64,000 nt of DNA from assembly GCA_947488435.1 (NCBI GenBank), contig CANKZG010000006.1, positions 45,089 through 109,088 on the forward strand. The letters run 5' to 3'. The notes under the pieces were generated by a model. It saw only the letters and a program-made list of their open reading frames with translations. It did not search any database and was not told the DNA's origin. A program made the position numbers and the translations under genes. Positions 9,381 to 17,442 of the stretch are shown here, piece by piece. This DNA comes from an uncultured Flavobacteriaceae bacterium (GTDB lineage: Bacteria; Bacteroidota; Bacteroidia; Flavobacteriales; Flavobacteriaceae). Position 1 is the stretch's first letter, and every line of letters starts with the position of its first letter.

Positions 9381-10643
9381 TTATTTAGTTTTAAACAAAG
9401 TAGGCTTTATTGTTAACATTGCCCACGCCCAATTATTGGTGTTTCTATCAAAGTTATTTCTTAAGACTTCAATGCCTTTGGCTTCAAAAAAATGAGAATA
9501 ACCTAATTTGAGAATTACATCTTCATAAATTTTTCTGGTATAAACAAAATCGACTTCAGAACCTAGTCGTTTAGCTTCATATTCTGGAATATCAGCCTCA
9601 GCAGAAAAATCATGGATGGCGATTGTTGCTTGAGAAACCTCGTCTAAGTGCATTTCTACCTTAAAATTTAAATCCAATAGGCCTACATTATTGATATGAT
9701 TCCCGACAAAGAAATAATTCATAAGACCGTTAAATTTGTGATTAGTCCCAAAAAAAGGAGTGAAGGCATTATTATTTCCGTTGGCAGTAGCAGCGTCATT
9801 ATTCCCACTTATTAATTCTATTCCTAAAGTAGTATGCCATGTTTTAACCCAGAGATACTTTGCATCTACGGATAAGAGGTACGCGCTGAGGTTATTATCA
9901 TTTATATCGTTCCCAAATTGATAATATAAATTGGATTGTAAGTTGAGCTTATCCTTAACATAAACTAAATGAACCCCTGCAGTTTGGCTATACCTGGTTG
10001 CTGTATTATTACTATCTATAGGATCAATAAATTGTAATCCATTGTTTAAGAATAGGAGACTTACATTAAAATTAGACCAATCTCTATGCAACCATAAAAA
10101 TTGGATTGCTTTATAGTTATTTGGAACGGTTAAAACGGTTCCAGTTAGGTTTTCATCATCTTGATTAAAACCAAAGCCTAATTCAAACCAAAGCGTTTCT
10201 TTTTTAAATTTTAAAAGTGCAAGATCGTGACTTCTTCCTTGTTGTATCCAATTTACATTTCCAAAAATACGGCTATCATCATAAATCACTTCCTGTCTGC
10301 CAATTTTTATAGAAAGGTTAGCGTCTAGCATGAGTTCGGCCCAAGCTTGATGTAGTGCAACCCCATTCATATCTGATCTATTAAGTTGTGGAACGTCTCC
10401 CCAAACCCTTAAATTCTGTACATTAAGTAAAAAGTTTAGTTTTCCTGATGTATAGAAAGCATTAACCCTAGTTCTTTGAGATACGAAAGCTGCGGGATCT
10501 TCTCCATCTGCAAACAAATTGGAAAATCCATGTCTGTATTCAAAACGAGGGCGTAATTCCGCATCTACTTTTAATTGGGCATTGGTTTTCATAAAAGATA
10601 GCAAGACAAAATAGATGATTAGGTAAACCTTAATAGATTTCAT
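9381..10643 (-). CDS. Alginate-export-type outer-membrane porin
   Basis: A 420-residue protein with a signal peptide (1-22). The start of the mature part, LKVDAELRPRFEYRHG...SQRTRVNAFYTSGK, is typical of the alginate_exp/AlgE-like barrel family in Bacteroidota. It is followed by many amphipathic strands with aromatic ends (LWFELGFGFNQDD, FNVSLLFLNNGLQF) up to the C-terminal strand NNWAWAMLTIKPTLFK. Such proteins form 16-18-strand outer-membrane channels for anionic sugars or other small solutes. The cargo is unknown, as no polysaccharide locus adjoins it. Confidence 0.8.
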   Translation of the reverse strand: MKSIKVYLIIYFVLLSFMKTNAQLKVDAELRPRFEYRHGFSNLFADGEDPAAFVSQRTRVNAFYTSGKLNFLLNVQNLRVWGDVPQLNRSDMNGVALHQAWAELMLDANLSIKIGRQEVIYDDSRIFGNVNWIQQGRSHDLALLKFKKETLWFELGFGFNQDDENLTGTVLTVPNNYKAIQFLWLHRDWSNFNVSLLFLNNGLQFIDPIDSNNTATRYSQTAGVHLVYVKDKLNLQSNLYYQFGNDINDNNLSAYLLSVDAKYLWVKTWHTTLGIELISGNNDAATANGNNNAFTPFFGTNHKFNGLMNYFFVGNHINNVGLLDLNFKVEMHLDEVSQATIAIHDFSAEADIPEYEAKRLGSEVDFVYTRKIYEDVILKLGYSHFFEAKGIEVLRNNFDRNTNNWAWAMLTIKPTLFKTK

Positions 10644-10899
10644 TTTTTGATTTTTATTTGATTGTTGGTTTTAAAAAAGCTAAGTATGGGAGTCGAGCAT
10701 TTTATATCAAAAAAAGCATATGGAGGACTAAAGAATTGTAATGGTTATTAAAATGGGTTAGTAAGCGTAATCGTGTTTACGAGGGCACGTTATCTAGATT
10801 GTTGCTTTATTTTTTTAATTACATAAGGTAATCCCTCAGATCAACAGTTTAATTTTGTAGTGTGTAAATTGGGGGAAATGATTCCTTCAAATTCTAAAA

Positions 10900-11412
10900 C
10901 TAGAATTCATAACCCAAATGAACTCCTCCAAAATAACGAAATTCACCGCCTATTAAAGTTCCGATGACTGGGCCTGTATGAAAGCCTTTTTTTCCAACCT
11001 TAATATTCAATTCCCCTTCAAAATAGGCTGCTATTTCTAGATCACGCTCTGAATTGGGAAGTGCAAAACTAGGACCTGCATTTATGGTTAATATGGGCCA
11101 AGGCTTATGACTAACTAAGGCCGCAATTTCATGTCCAACCCGTCCTTCTTCCTCAAAAACAAAGGAATAACCTACCCCAAACGCCCAATAATGACTGGTC
11201 CAATAGGTGAAATGTATTTCCGTTGAGGGATCTGTGTGCCCGGCTTCTGGGTTTTCGATAACGGTTCCGGAAACTACTAGCTCATATCCCGGATTTTTCT
11301 CAAGAGAGTTACTTTCATTATGATTTTCCTGTCCTAAGCTGACAAAAGAAATAAGAAAACTTGCTAAGAAGCTGATAATTGAATGGGAGCGGGCTATATC
11401 ATTTTTTTTCAT
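10900..11412 (-). CDS. Exported small beta-barrel protein, hypothetical
   Basis: A 170-residue protein with an N-terminal signal segment (ISFLASFLISFVSLGQ) and about eight predicted amphipathic strands (TEIHFTYWTSHYWAFGVGYSF, GHEIAALVSHKPWPILTINAG, FRYFGGVHLGYEF at the C-terminus). The aromatic C-terminal residue fits outer-membrane insertion. A 19-bp operator-like repeat with a nearby -7 element lies about 250 bases upstream, so it may be a target of the AraC regulator encoded next to it. Confidence 0.6.
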   Translation of the reverse strand: MKKNDIARSHSIISFLASFLISFVSLGQENHNESNSLEKNPGYELVVSGTVIENPEAGHTDPSTEIHFTYWTSHYWAFGVGYSFVFEEEGRVGHEIAALVSHKPWPILTINAGPSFALPNSERDLEIAAYFEGELNIKVGKKGFHTGPVIGTLIGGEFRYFGGVHLGYEF

Positions 11413-11720
11413 TCTATAGATTTATTAAAAGTTGGAAAATAATTTATTCTCATATCAAGAGAAGTATGAGAAATTCATGTTTAGGGCTTCTTGAATGCTC
11501 TAAATTTATTTTGTAAAAGAGACTTATAATACCTCTTTTTAAGTATTGATTTGTGACGTATTACAGAACATGGGAGGATGTATATAAGACAAAACGCGAT
11601 ATCTAATTACTAATCAAAAAAAGGTTGTTTCATGATAAATATCTTTTATATGGTTTGATTCGATAAAATTATCTGTAATAAGTAATAAAAGATGGCACTT
11701 TTTTCGTTTAATATAGACCT
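11413..11720. other. Intergenic region between the small barrel gene and araC
   Basis: AT-rich 308-base stretch. Apart from the operator-like repeat and -7-like element at 11664-11705 I see no gene, hairpin or repeat in it. Short minus-strand ATG frames here run for only a few codons. Confidence 0.6.
11664..11705 (-). promoter_or_regulatory. Operator-like repeat copy 1 plus -7-like element
   Basis: Positions 11687-11705 hold AAAAGATGGCACTTTTTTC, 18 of 19 bases identical to a second copy at 14171-14189. The element is a partial dyad (AAAAG-N6-CTTTT). On the minus strand a -7-like TAATTTTA (11664-11671) follows after 15 bases, the same spacing as in copy 2. It reads toward the small barrel gene at 10900-11412. 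Confidence 0.45.
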
Positions 11721-12542
11721 TTAATTATCAGTCCTTTGCAGGATATCTTTATATTTCTCCCGGTATTGAAGCGGACTAATTCCTGTATATTTTTTAAAAA
11801 ATCGACTAAAATAAGCGGGATCATTAAATCCTATCTGAAATGTAATCTCAGTAGAGTTTAAATTAGTAGATAATAATAACTTTTGTGATTCAAGTAAAAG
11901 TCTCTTTAAAATAATTTCTTTGGGATTCTGGGGTCCTATTTCATTTAAATAAATTAAAAATTGTTTTGATTTTAAATTCAGTTGTTTTGCATAATCTGAT
12001 ACTTTATGATTAACTGCGTGGTCAATATTTAACAGATGATTGAATTCTATTAAATACTTATAACCGATAGCTGTTTTTGTATTTAAAGATTCTATAATTA
12101 AAGTATCTATTGCTCCTCTAAATTTCTTTAATTGATATTCTGATTGGTCTTTTTCTGCCTTCAAATGTTTAAAAACATCTTCGACTACGGAGATCTTGTT
12201 ACGATCAAATTCCACTTTTGCAACCTTGAAATAATCATTAAAAAACTTCGTATTAAATTTACTGGCCATAACTTCCAAACTGGAGGAGAAATAACTTCCT
12301 CTAAAGGCTATTACATGAACCCTTGAGCATGATATTGCATTAGAAAATAATACTTCCCCAGGATTTAAAAAAAGAAGTGTATTTGGGGAATTTTTTTCTT
12401 CTTTAAAATTAATATAGAGATTACAAGGGGCTTCCTTGAAATATATAAAACAATAATGCTGATGATCTAATATTTTAATTTCCTCTTGACTAAAAGTCAA
12501 ATATTTAAAATCATTATCTGGTAAACTTTGAGTCTTACTCAT
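11721..12542 (-). CDS. AraC-family transcriptional regulator
   Basis: A 273-residue protein. The N-terminal half (1-165) is a cupin-like sensor region (HYCFIYFKEAPCNLYINF, LLFLNPGEVLF). The C-terminal 95 residues form the double helix-turn-helix DNA-binding domain, ending in the hallmark second helix FQIGFNDPAYFSRFFKKYTGISPLQYR. It is a one-component cytosolic regulator. The 19-bp repeat lies 16 bases beyond its stop and again before the isochorismatase gene, making these likely binding sites. A dyad in its own upstream region may serve autoregulation. Confidence 0.88.
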   Translation of the reverse strand: MSKTQSLPDNDFKYLTFSQEEIKILDHQHYCFIYFKEAPCNLYINFKEEKNSPNTLLFLNPGEVLFSNAISCSRVHVIAFRGSYFSSSLEVMASKFNTKFFNDYFKVAKVEFDRNKISVVEDVFKHLKAEKDQSEYQLKKFRGAIDTLIIESLNTKTAIGYKYLIEFNHLLNIDHAVNHKVSDYAKQLNLKSKQFLIYLNEIGPQNPKEIILKRLLLESQKLLLSTNLNSTEITFQIGFNDPAYFSRFFKKYTGISPLQYREKYKDILQRTDN

Positions 12543-12564
12543 CGATATATGGTTTAGATGTTTT

Positions 12565-12597
12565 GGTTGATTACCTTAATTTAAAGTAATCAAAACC
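12565..12597. promoter_or_regulatory. Imperfect dyad upstream of araC
   Basis: GATTAC (12569-12574) and GTAATC (12586-12591) form an inverted repeat, flanked by GGTT on the left and AAAACC on the right. It lies 25-55 bases upstream of the AraC start codon and could be an autoregulatory site or part of the leader. Only the symmetry supports it. Confidence 0.25.
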
Positions 12598-12666
12598 AGC
12601 TTGTTTTAAAGGTACTAGATTTAAAACATTTAATCGAAGACCTTCTTAGTAGTTGTTAATTGTCAT

Positions 12667-13134
12667 TTAATACAAGTACGCACTAAGCATCCATAACGTC
12701 TTTTCGGTCTGCCCTATATAATTGCTCATTAAACTAGCTGTTCCTTCATCATTCGTATCTGCTGCAACACATAGAATTTCCCTTTCCAACAATATTATGG
12801 TGGACAAGTTTTTGATTATCATTTTAATTCCTTTAAACCCATTAGTTATACCTTTTTCTTCCTTTATTTTGGAATTATTGACATAATCTGAAAATGTATG
12901 TAAAGGTTCGGCCTCAAGTGTTAAGATTCTTTCGGCAATTTCATCAATGTTGATTACAGCTTCCTGATAAAATTCTTCAAATTTTTGATGTAGTTCAAAG
13001 AATTCCTTCCCTTGGATGTTCCAATGAAGTCCTCTTAAATTTTGATAGAAGATTTGATAATCTGCTAAAAGTAGGTTTAACATGGCGCTCAGTACATTCG
13101 CTTCAGTTTTATCCAATCCTATTAAATTTTTCAT
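12667..13134 (-). CDS. dps: Dps family ferritin-like DNA-protection protein
   Basis: A 155-residue protein, typical Dps length, when started at MKNLIGLDK (13134); a longer frame upstream lacks family similarity. The ferroxidase signature is present: GLHWNIQGKEFFELHQKFEE followed by NIDEIAERI. Dps proteins assemble as dodecamers that oxidise Fe(II) with hydrogen peroxide and store iron, protecting DNA. It lies 124 bases downstream of nothing else on its strand and just upstream of araC (on the minus strand Dps is transcribed first), so both could share a transcript. Confidence 0.9.
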   Translation of the reverse strand: MKNLIGLDKTEANVLSAMLNLLLADYQIFYQNLRGLHWNIQGKEFFELHQKFEEFYQEAVINIDEIAERILTLEAEPLHTFSDYVNNSKIKEEKGITNGFKGIKMIIKNLSTIILLEREILCVAADTNDEGTASLMSNYIGQTEKTLWMLSAYLY

Positions 13135-13205
13135 TATAGAAAGTTTTGTTATTCTATTTATTAAAATGTACAATTACGATTAAAACATAATCTATAAAAT
13201 GCGTT

Positions 13206-13337
13206 GAAGAGGTTATCCCAAAAGTGAATCTCATATCAAACAACTACAGCTGGCTTTTACATCATTTGATGCTAGATAATTGTGTAATATTAGAATATGT
13301 CGAAAAATAGAATTAATACCTTTTAAATAACCTCTTC
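13206..13337. mobile_element. MITE-like or relic IS with inverted ends
   Basis: A 132-bp segment bounded by a perfect 11-bp inverted repeat (GAAGAGGTTAT at 13206-13216, ATAACCTCTTC at 13327-13337); similarity continues inward as CCCAAAAG versus TTAAAAG. The GAGGTTATCCCAAAAGTG style of end is common at insertion-sequence termini. It holds no gene. No clear target duplication is visible. Confidence 0.4.
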
Positions 13338-13405
13338 TTAAAAACTATAAGCCAATTGTTAATTACCTGTCTTCCAGTAATTATAGTGTTGAACGTTAAT
13401 GCGAG

Positions 13406-14119
13406 TTACTTCAAAACTTGCTTCAATTCTTTAGTAGTATATACATGACTAGCGATCATTCTAAAGTTAATAACAGCTGCCTCATACCCATTCAATTCTG
13501 GTAGAACAGCCGCAGCAGTAGCATCTTTAACTACAGCTACCCTAAAACCTTGTTCTACCAACTCTCTCATATGAGACTCTGTGCATAAATTTGCAGACAT
13601 TCCTGCCAAAATAATATTATCAATTCCTTGTTTCCTTAATTGCAAAACCAAATCATTAGTTTCTGGGCCATAAACCTTGTGCGGACTTGTAACAATAACA
13701 TTATCTGTATTAATATACTTTTTGTATTGGTTTAACCAATCTGCGCCTGAGTTTTCAAATCCTTTTAGAGAGAGTGTCCCATCTCGATCAAACATCTGAA
13801 TTTTATGCATTAATACTTCTAATGCCCCTTCTATTTTCCATTTGTGATCGTATGGAAAGTAGTAATGCGGTGATACAAATACAGGGATATTATTTTTTTC
13901 TCCTAATTCAAAAAGCGTATCAATATTTGCAACGGTGTTGTTATCCTCTACATTCTTGCCCACTACACCATAAGCAACACCATCGGGGTGTAAAAAATCG
14001 TTCTGAGGATCGGTTATTACAATAGCAGTTCTGTTGTCAATAATAAAACCTGGATCAGGTAACTGTGCGTATGAGAAGGTGCAAAATAACGTTGTTAATC
14101 CAAATAAAATTTGTTTCAT
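13406..14119 (-). CDS. Secreted cysteine hydrolase of the isochorismatase family
   Basis: A 237-residue protein. The catalytic triad of the family is readable: Asp37 (VITDPQNDFLHPDG), Lys148 (TSPHKVYGPE) and Cys179 (GMSANLCTESHMREL). The family includes isochorismatases, nicotinamidases and N-carbamoyl amidohydrolases. What is unusual is the N-terminal signal peptide (MKQILFGLTTLFCTFSYAQ), which places the enzyme in the periplasm, while most relatives are cytosolic. A -7 element and the 19-bp operator-like repeat sit directly upstream, suggesting control by the neighbouring AraC protein. The substrate is unknown. Confidence 0.82.
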   Translation of the reverse strand: MKQILFGLTTLFCTFSYAQLPDPGFIIDNRTAIVITDPQNDFLHPDGVAYGVVGKNVEDNNTVANIDTLFELGEKNNIPVFVSPHYYFPYDHKWKIEGALEVLMHKIQMFDRDGTLSLKGFENSGADWLNQYKKYINTDNVIVTSPHKVYGPETNDLVLQLRKQGIDNIILAGMSANLCTESHMRELVEQGFRVAVVKDATAAAVLPELNGYEAAVINFRMIASHVYTTKELKQVLK

Positions 14120-14520
14120 AATTTGAGTTTTTAGTTATAAGTTTTGGCAAAACTATTTTTAATAAACCTTAAAAGATGGTACTTTTTTCACTTTAAAGTA
14201 ATATGCTGATTAGTAATTATTTAATTGTATTTTTCATGCTTAACCCTATTATTTATAGATATAAATCCAGCATAATTTTCGAAGTGTATACCTATATGAA
14301 GCGAAATATTAAAACCAATCTTAAAGATGATTTTCTACTTAGTTGGAATCCGTAGAAAGTAATGGTTTTTGTGATTATAACTTTAAATTATAGGGTATTG
14401 GAATAGAATCATTTAGAGCTTCTAAAGGGATCCAATTTGCGATAACGAAATAATTTGAATAATACAGGGAGAGTCCAATAAATAATACCCAATGGACTTA
14501 AATAGAACTAGAAGATTAGC
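14120..14520. other. 401-base intergenic region
   Basis: Contains the operator and -7 element of the isochorismatase gene at 14148-14189. The rest is AT-rich with no open frame above about 20 codons, no hairpin terminator and no repeat that I can recognise. Confidence 0.5.
14148..14189 (-). promoter_or_regulatory. Promoter -7 element and operator-like repeat copy 2 of the isochorismatase gene
   Basis: On the minus strand TAGTTTTG (14148-14155) fits the Bacteroidota -7 consensus TAnnTTTG and is 29 bases before the start codon. AAAAGATGGTACTTTTTTC (14171-14189) lies 15 bases upstream of it, where an activator would replace the missing -33 contact. Copy 1 at 11687-11705 has the same arrangement. 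Confidence 0.5.
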
Positions 14521-15918
14521 TTACTTTCCAATACAAAAATTAGCAAAAATATTTCCCAACAAATCATCCGAAGAAATTTCTCCGGTAATCTCTCCAAAAT
14601 GGTATAAAGCTTGCCGAATATCTATCGCCAATAAGTCTCCGGAAATCCCAAAATCCATACCTTCCTGTACTTTCTGGATGGCTTCCAACGCTTTTAATAA
14701 GGCATCATAATGTCGGGTGTTCGTAACCACAGTTTCACTATTGCGAAGTTGGCCTAAATTTACAAGGTTTAGGAGTTGTTGCTGCAATTGGTCTATGCCT
14801 TCACCAGTTTTTGAGGATAGTAGCAATGCCGTTGGCAGTTGTTGGTTAATTGTTGTTCGTTGGTCAGGAGTTAACTCATCCACCTTATTTATAATAAGAA
14901 TACACTGCTTTTGCGGGTTTGAACTTATAATTCGGTTCATTTCAGATGTTATTTTTTCTACACCATCGCTATCAACCAGCAACGAAAACCCATCAACTAA
15001 ATAAACCACTACCTGAGCTTGTTGTATTTTTTCAAAAGTCTTTTGAATTCCTAGGCCTTCAATAACATCCTTAGTTTCCCGGATACCCGCCGTATCAATA
15101 AAGCGAAAGCCAACACCACCAATGGAAATTTCATCTTCTATTGTATCTCTGGTGGTACCTGCGATATTCGATACAATGGCTCTTTCTTCATTCAATAATG
15201 CATTTAATAAGGTAGATTTACCCACATTTGGTTCCCCTACAATCGCTACGGGAATACCATTTTTAATAACATTACCAACAGCAAAGGAATCAATTAATCG
15301 TTTTAATACGGAAGCGATCTTTTTCAATAATGCATTAAATTGCTCCCGATTGGCAAATTCTACATCTTCTTCGGAAAAATCAAGTTCCAATTCAATTAAA
15401 GAAGCAAAATCTAAGAGTTCTTGACGCAGTTGTTGAATTTCGTTACTAAAGCCGCCACGCATTTGTTGTAATGCCAATTGGTGACTAGCAGCATTATCAG
15501 AAGCGATAAGGTCTGCCACAGCTTCTGCCTGACTTAGATCTAATTTTCCATTTAAAAAAGCACGTAAGGTAAATTCTCCCGCATCGGCCATACGACATCC
15601 GTTGCGTAAAAATAATTGAATGATTTCCTGTTGAATGTACGGCGAACCATGACAGGAAATTTCCACTACATCTTCTCCGGTATAGGAATTTGGACCTTTA
15701 AAAATGGACAATAAAACTTCATCTAAAGTCCTGTCTTGATCTGTAATATGCCCCAAATGTATAGTATGGCTTTTTTGTTGGTTGAGGTCTTTGCCACGGA
15801 TAGAAACAAAAAATGGAGCCGCCAAGGCAATAGCTCCTGTTCCGGAAAGGCGAATCACTGCAATAGCTCCTGCTCCAGATGGAGTTGCTAATGCTATAAT
15901 GGTATCATTTGTTTGCAT
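14521..15918 (-). CDS. mnmE: tRNA-modifying GTPase MnmE
   Basis: A 465-residue protein with the full MnmE architecture: N-terminal tetrahydrofolate-binding domain (DTIIALATPSGAGAIAVIRLSG; 1-120), helical domain, inserted G domain with G1 GEPNVGKST (228-236), G2/G3 region (AGTTRDT; DTAG) and G4 NKVD, and the C-terminal FCIGK whose Cys is catalytically relevant. With MnmG it makes the 5-carboxymethylaminomethyl modification of U34 in tRNAs. The length is normal. It ends within AT-rich DNA and is divergent from the DUF4870 gene. Confidence 0.97.
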   Translation of the reverse strand: MQTNDTIIALATPSGAGAIAVIRLSGTGAIALAAPFFVSIRGKDLNQQKSHTIHLGHITDQDRTLDEVLLSIFKGPNSYTGEDVVEISCHGSPYIQQEIIQLFLRNGCRMADAGEFTLRAFLNGKLDLSQAEAVADLIASDNAASHQLALQQMRGGFSNEIQQLRQELLDFASLIELELDFSEEDVEFANREQFNALLKKIASVLKRLIDSFAVGNVIKNGIPVAIVGEPNVGKSTLLNALLNEERAIVSNIAGTTRDTIEDEISIGGVGFRFIDTAGIRETKDVIEGLGIQKTFEKIQQAQVVVYLVDGFSLLVDSDGVEKITSEMNRIISSNPQKQCILIINKVDELTPDQRTTINQQLPTALLLSSKTGEGIDQLQQQLLNLVNLGQLRNSETVVTNTRHYDALLKALEAIQKVQEGMDFGISGDLLAIDIRQALYHFGEITGEISSDDLLGNIFANFCIGK

Positions 15919-15923
15919 TGCCG

Positions 15924-15931
15924 CAAAAATA
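15924..15931 (-). promoter_or_regulatory. Possible -7 promoter element of mnmE
   Basis: Minus-strand TATTTTTG matches TAnnTTTG and ends only five bases before the mnmE start codon, so transcripts would be leaderless or nearly so. No -33 TTTG is found at the usual distance, which lowers confidence. Confidence 0.3.
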
Positions 15932-16006
15932 CAAATTCGATAGCAGCTGTAACATTTTTTAGAAAATAGCTACGTATAAGTAAACGAACAATTTAAATCA
16001 ATCAAA

Positions 16007-16369
16007 ATGGAACTTGTTAATCACCAGGTTTTGCGAAAAGACAATTCGCTACTCGCAATAACACATCTTACACAATTATTGTCATATATGACGGGCTTTG
16101 GAGGCTTTATCGTGCCACTAGTCCTTTGGCTTTCCTCACGACATACCGTTGAAGGAATGGACGAACATGGAAAATCTATCGTGAATTTTCAGATCAGTTT
16201 AATCTTATATATTATTTTAAGTATCCCTGCGATCTTACTTTTTGGATTGGGTATTTTGAGTTTGATATTTGTAGGTATCGTTGGTTTTATATTACCCATC
16301 GTAAATGCCATAAAAGCCAGCAATGGAGAGCGACCCAGTTACTTTTTAACCATTCGATTTATTTCTTAA
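16007..16369 (+). CDS. DUF4870 family membrane protein
   Basis: A 120-residue integral membrane protein. The N-terminal LLAITHLTQLLSYMTGFGGFIVPLVLWL, the motif EHGKSIVNFQISLILY, and the closing helix VGFILPIVNAIKASNGE are typical of DUF4870 (Tic20-like) proteins, which have three to four helices. Their molecular role is not known. It converges with the cyclophilin gene, 17 bases apart. Confidence 0.85.
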   Translation: MELVNHQVLRKDNSLLAITHLTQLLSYMTGFGGFIVPLVLWLSSRHTVEGMDEHGKSIVNFQISLILYIILSIPAILLFGLGILSLIFVGIVGFILPIVNAIKASNGERPSYFLTIRFIS

Positions 16370-16386
16370 TTTTTAAAAAGTACTGG

Positions 16387-17259
16387 CTATTTTCGGTCGA
16401 TCAATCGCGTACTTAGAATACGAATATCGTTAAGGGGACGATCTAAGCTATCTGTACTTTGGATTGCAATACTGTCTACAACAGCCATACCAGAAATCAC
16501 TTCTCCAAATACCGTGTAGTTTTGATCTAAGTGGGCAGCTCCGCCTACAGTTTTATAGGTTTCTCGGTGCATTTCAGGAATGGTATAACGGGGTCCCTTG
16601 GCGAGTTCTTCTTTTGATAATTCTTGTATTTGACCACTAATCAATTGAATGCTATCAGTATTTTCTCCTTTTTGGTAAAGTGTTTCCAGAAGGTGTACCA
16701 AAGCTTTGTTTTCGGGTTTGTTTACTACTCTATTATCTGCAAGCCAGGTATTTATTCTATCTTCAGCCAGGGTAAGTGTACTATCCGTATAGGTTCGACC
16801 ATGTACAATATAAAATTGTGTAGAACTCGATGCACGTTCCGGGTTATTGTCTCGAGCAGCAGCCAGTACCCCGCGTTTATGGTAACGAGAGGGAACAAGT
16901 TCAGCAGGTATAGTATAGGGTAAATCCCCATTCCCTAAAGTATCTGTTGCTACAGAATTTTTACTTGTCGGATCTCCGGATTGGATCATGAAGTTTTCAA
17001 TAACACGATGAAAAAGAATGCTATCGTAAAAACGTTCTCCAAAGAGTTTTAAATAATTATCGCGATGCAGGGGCGTTTCATCATACAAACGAAGCACGAT
17101 CGTACCTTTACTGGTGACCATCTCTACATCCTGAGTAAGTGCCGGAGCTTCTTTTGTTTTTGAATTTTCTGGTTTGCAACTATATACAAATGCTAAGAAA
17201 ACAACAAGGCTATATGCAAAGTAAAAAGTTTTGTTTTTGAAGAAGGGTATCTGACTCAT
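16387..17259 (-). CDS. Cyclophilin-type peptidyl-prolyl isomerase lipoprotein
   Basis: A 290-residue lipoprotein; the lipobox FVYSC puts the acylated Cys at 28. The cyclophilin domain begins VEMVTSKGTIVLRLYDETPLH and has the catalytic core FHRVIENFMIQSGD (83-96; Arg85, Phe90, Gln93), AAARDNNPERASSSTQFYI (133-151) and LDQNYTVFGEVI (244-255). Between STQFYIV and LDQNYTVFG lies an insert of roughly 85 residues, mostly charged helices (157-243), not found in compact bacterial cyclophilins. It probably folds envelope proteins. A divergent promoter region follows upstream. Confidence 0.92.
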   Translation of the reverse strand: MSQIPFFKNKTFYFAYSLVVFLAFVYSCKPENSKTKEAPALTQDVEMVTSKGTIVLRLYDETPLHRDNYLKLFGERFYDSILFHRVIENFMIQSGDPTSKNSVATDTLGNGDLPYTIPAELVPSRYHKRGVLAAARDNNPERASSSTQFYIVHGRTYTDSTLTLAEDRINTWLADNRVVNKPENKALVHLLETLYQKGENTDSIQLISGQIQELSKEELAKGPRYTIPEMHRETYKTVGGAAHLDQNYTVFGEVISGMAVVDSIAIQSTDSLDRPLNDIRILSTRLIDRK

Positions 17260-17346
17260 TTTTGGATCACTTAATTGGTTGAAAACGAAAATATTTTATC
17301 ATTTAAAGATATTAATTCAAAATTTGTAACACTATAGTTATTTTAA

Positions 17347-17376
17347 TTTGCAAAGATAAAAATGAATGTATTTTTG
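17347..17376 (+). promoter_or_regulatory. Promoter of the glycosyltransferase gene
   Basis: TTTG (17347-17350), an 18-base spacer, and TATTTTTG (17369-17376) match the Bacteroidota promoter (TTTG and TAnnTTTG) at correct spacing, about 60 bases upstream of the start codon at 17443. In the spacer, minus-strand TATCTTTG (17351-17358) could serve the divergent cyclophilin gene. Confidence 0.55.
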
Positions 17377-17442
17377 TAAGGTGGTAGATTACCACTCAGA
17401 TTTAACTACTTTTAACAAAATTTTAAAAAACCATCCCCCTAG

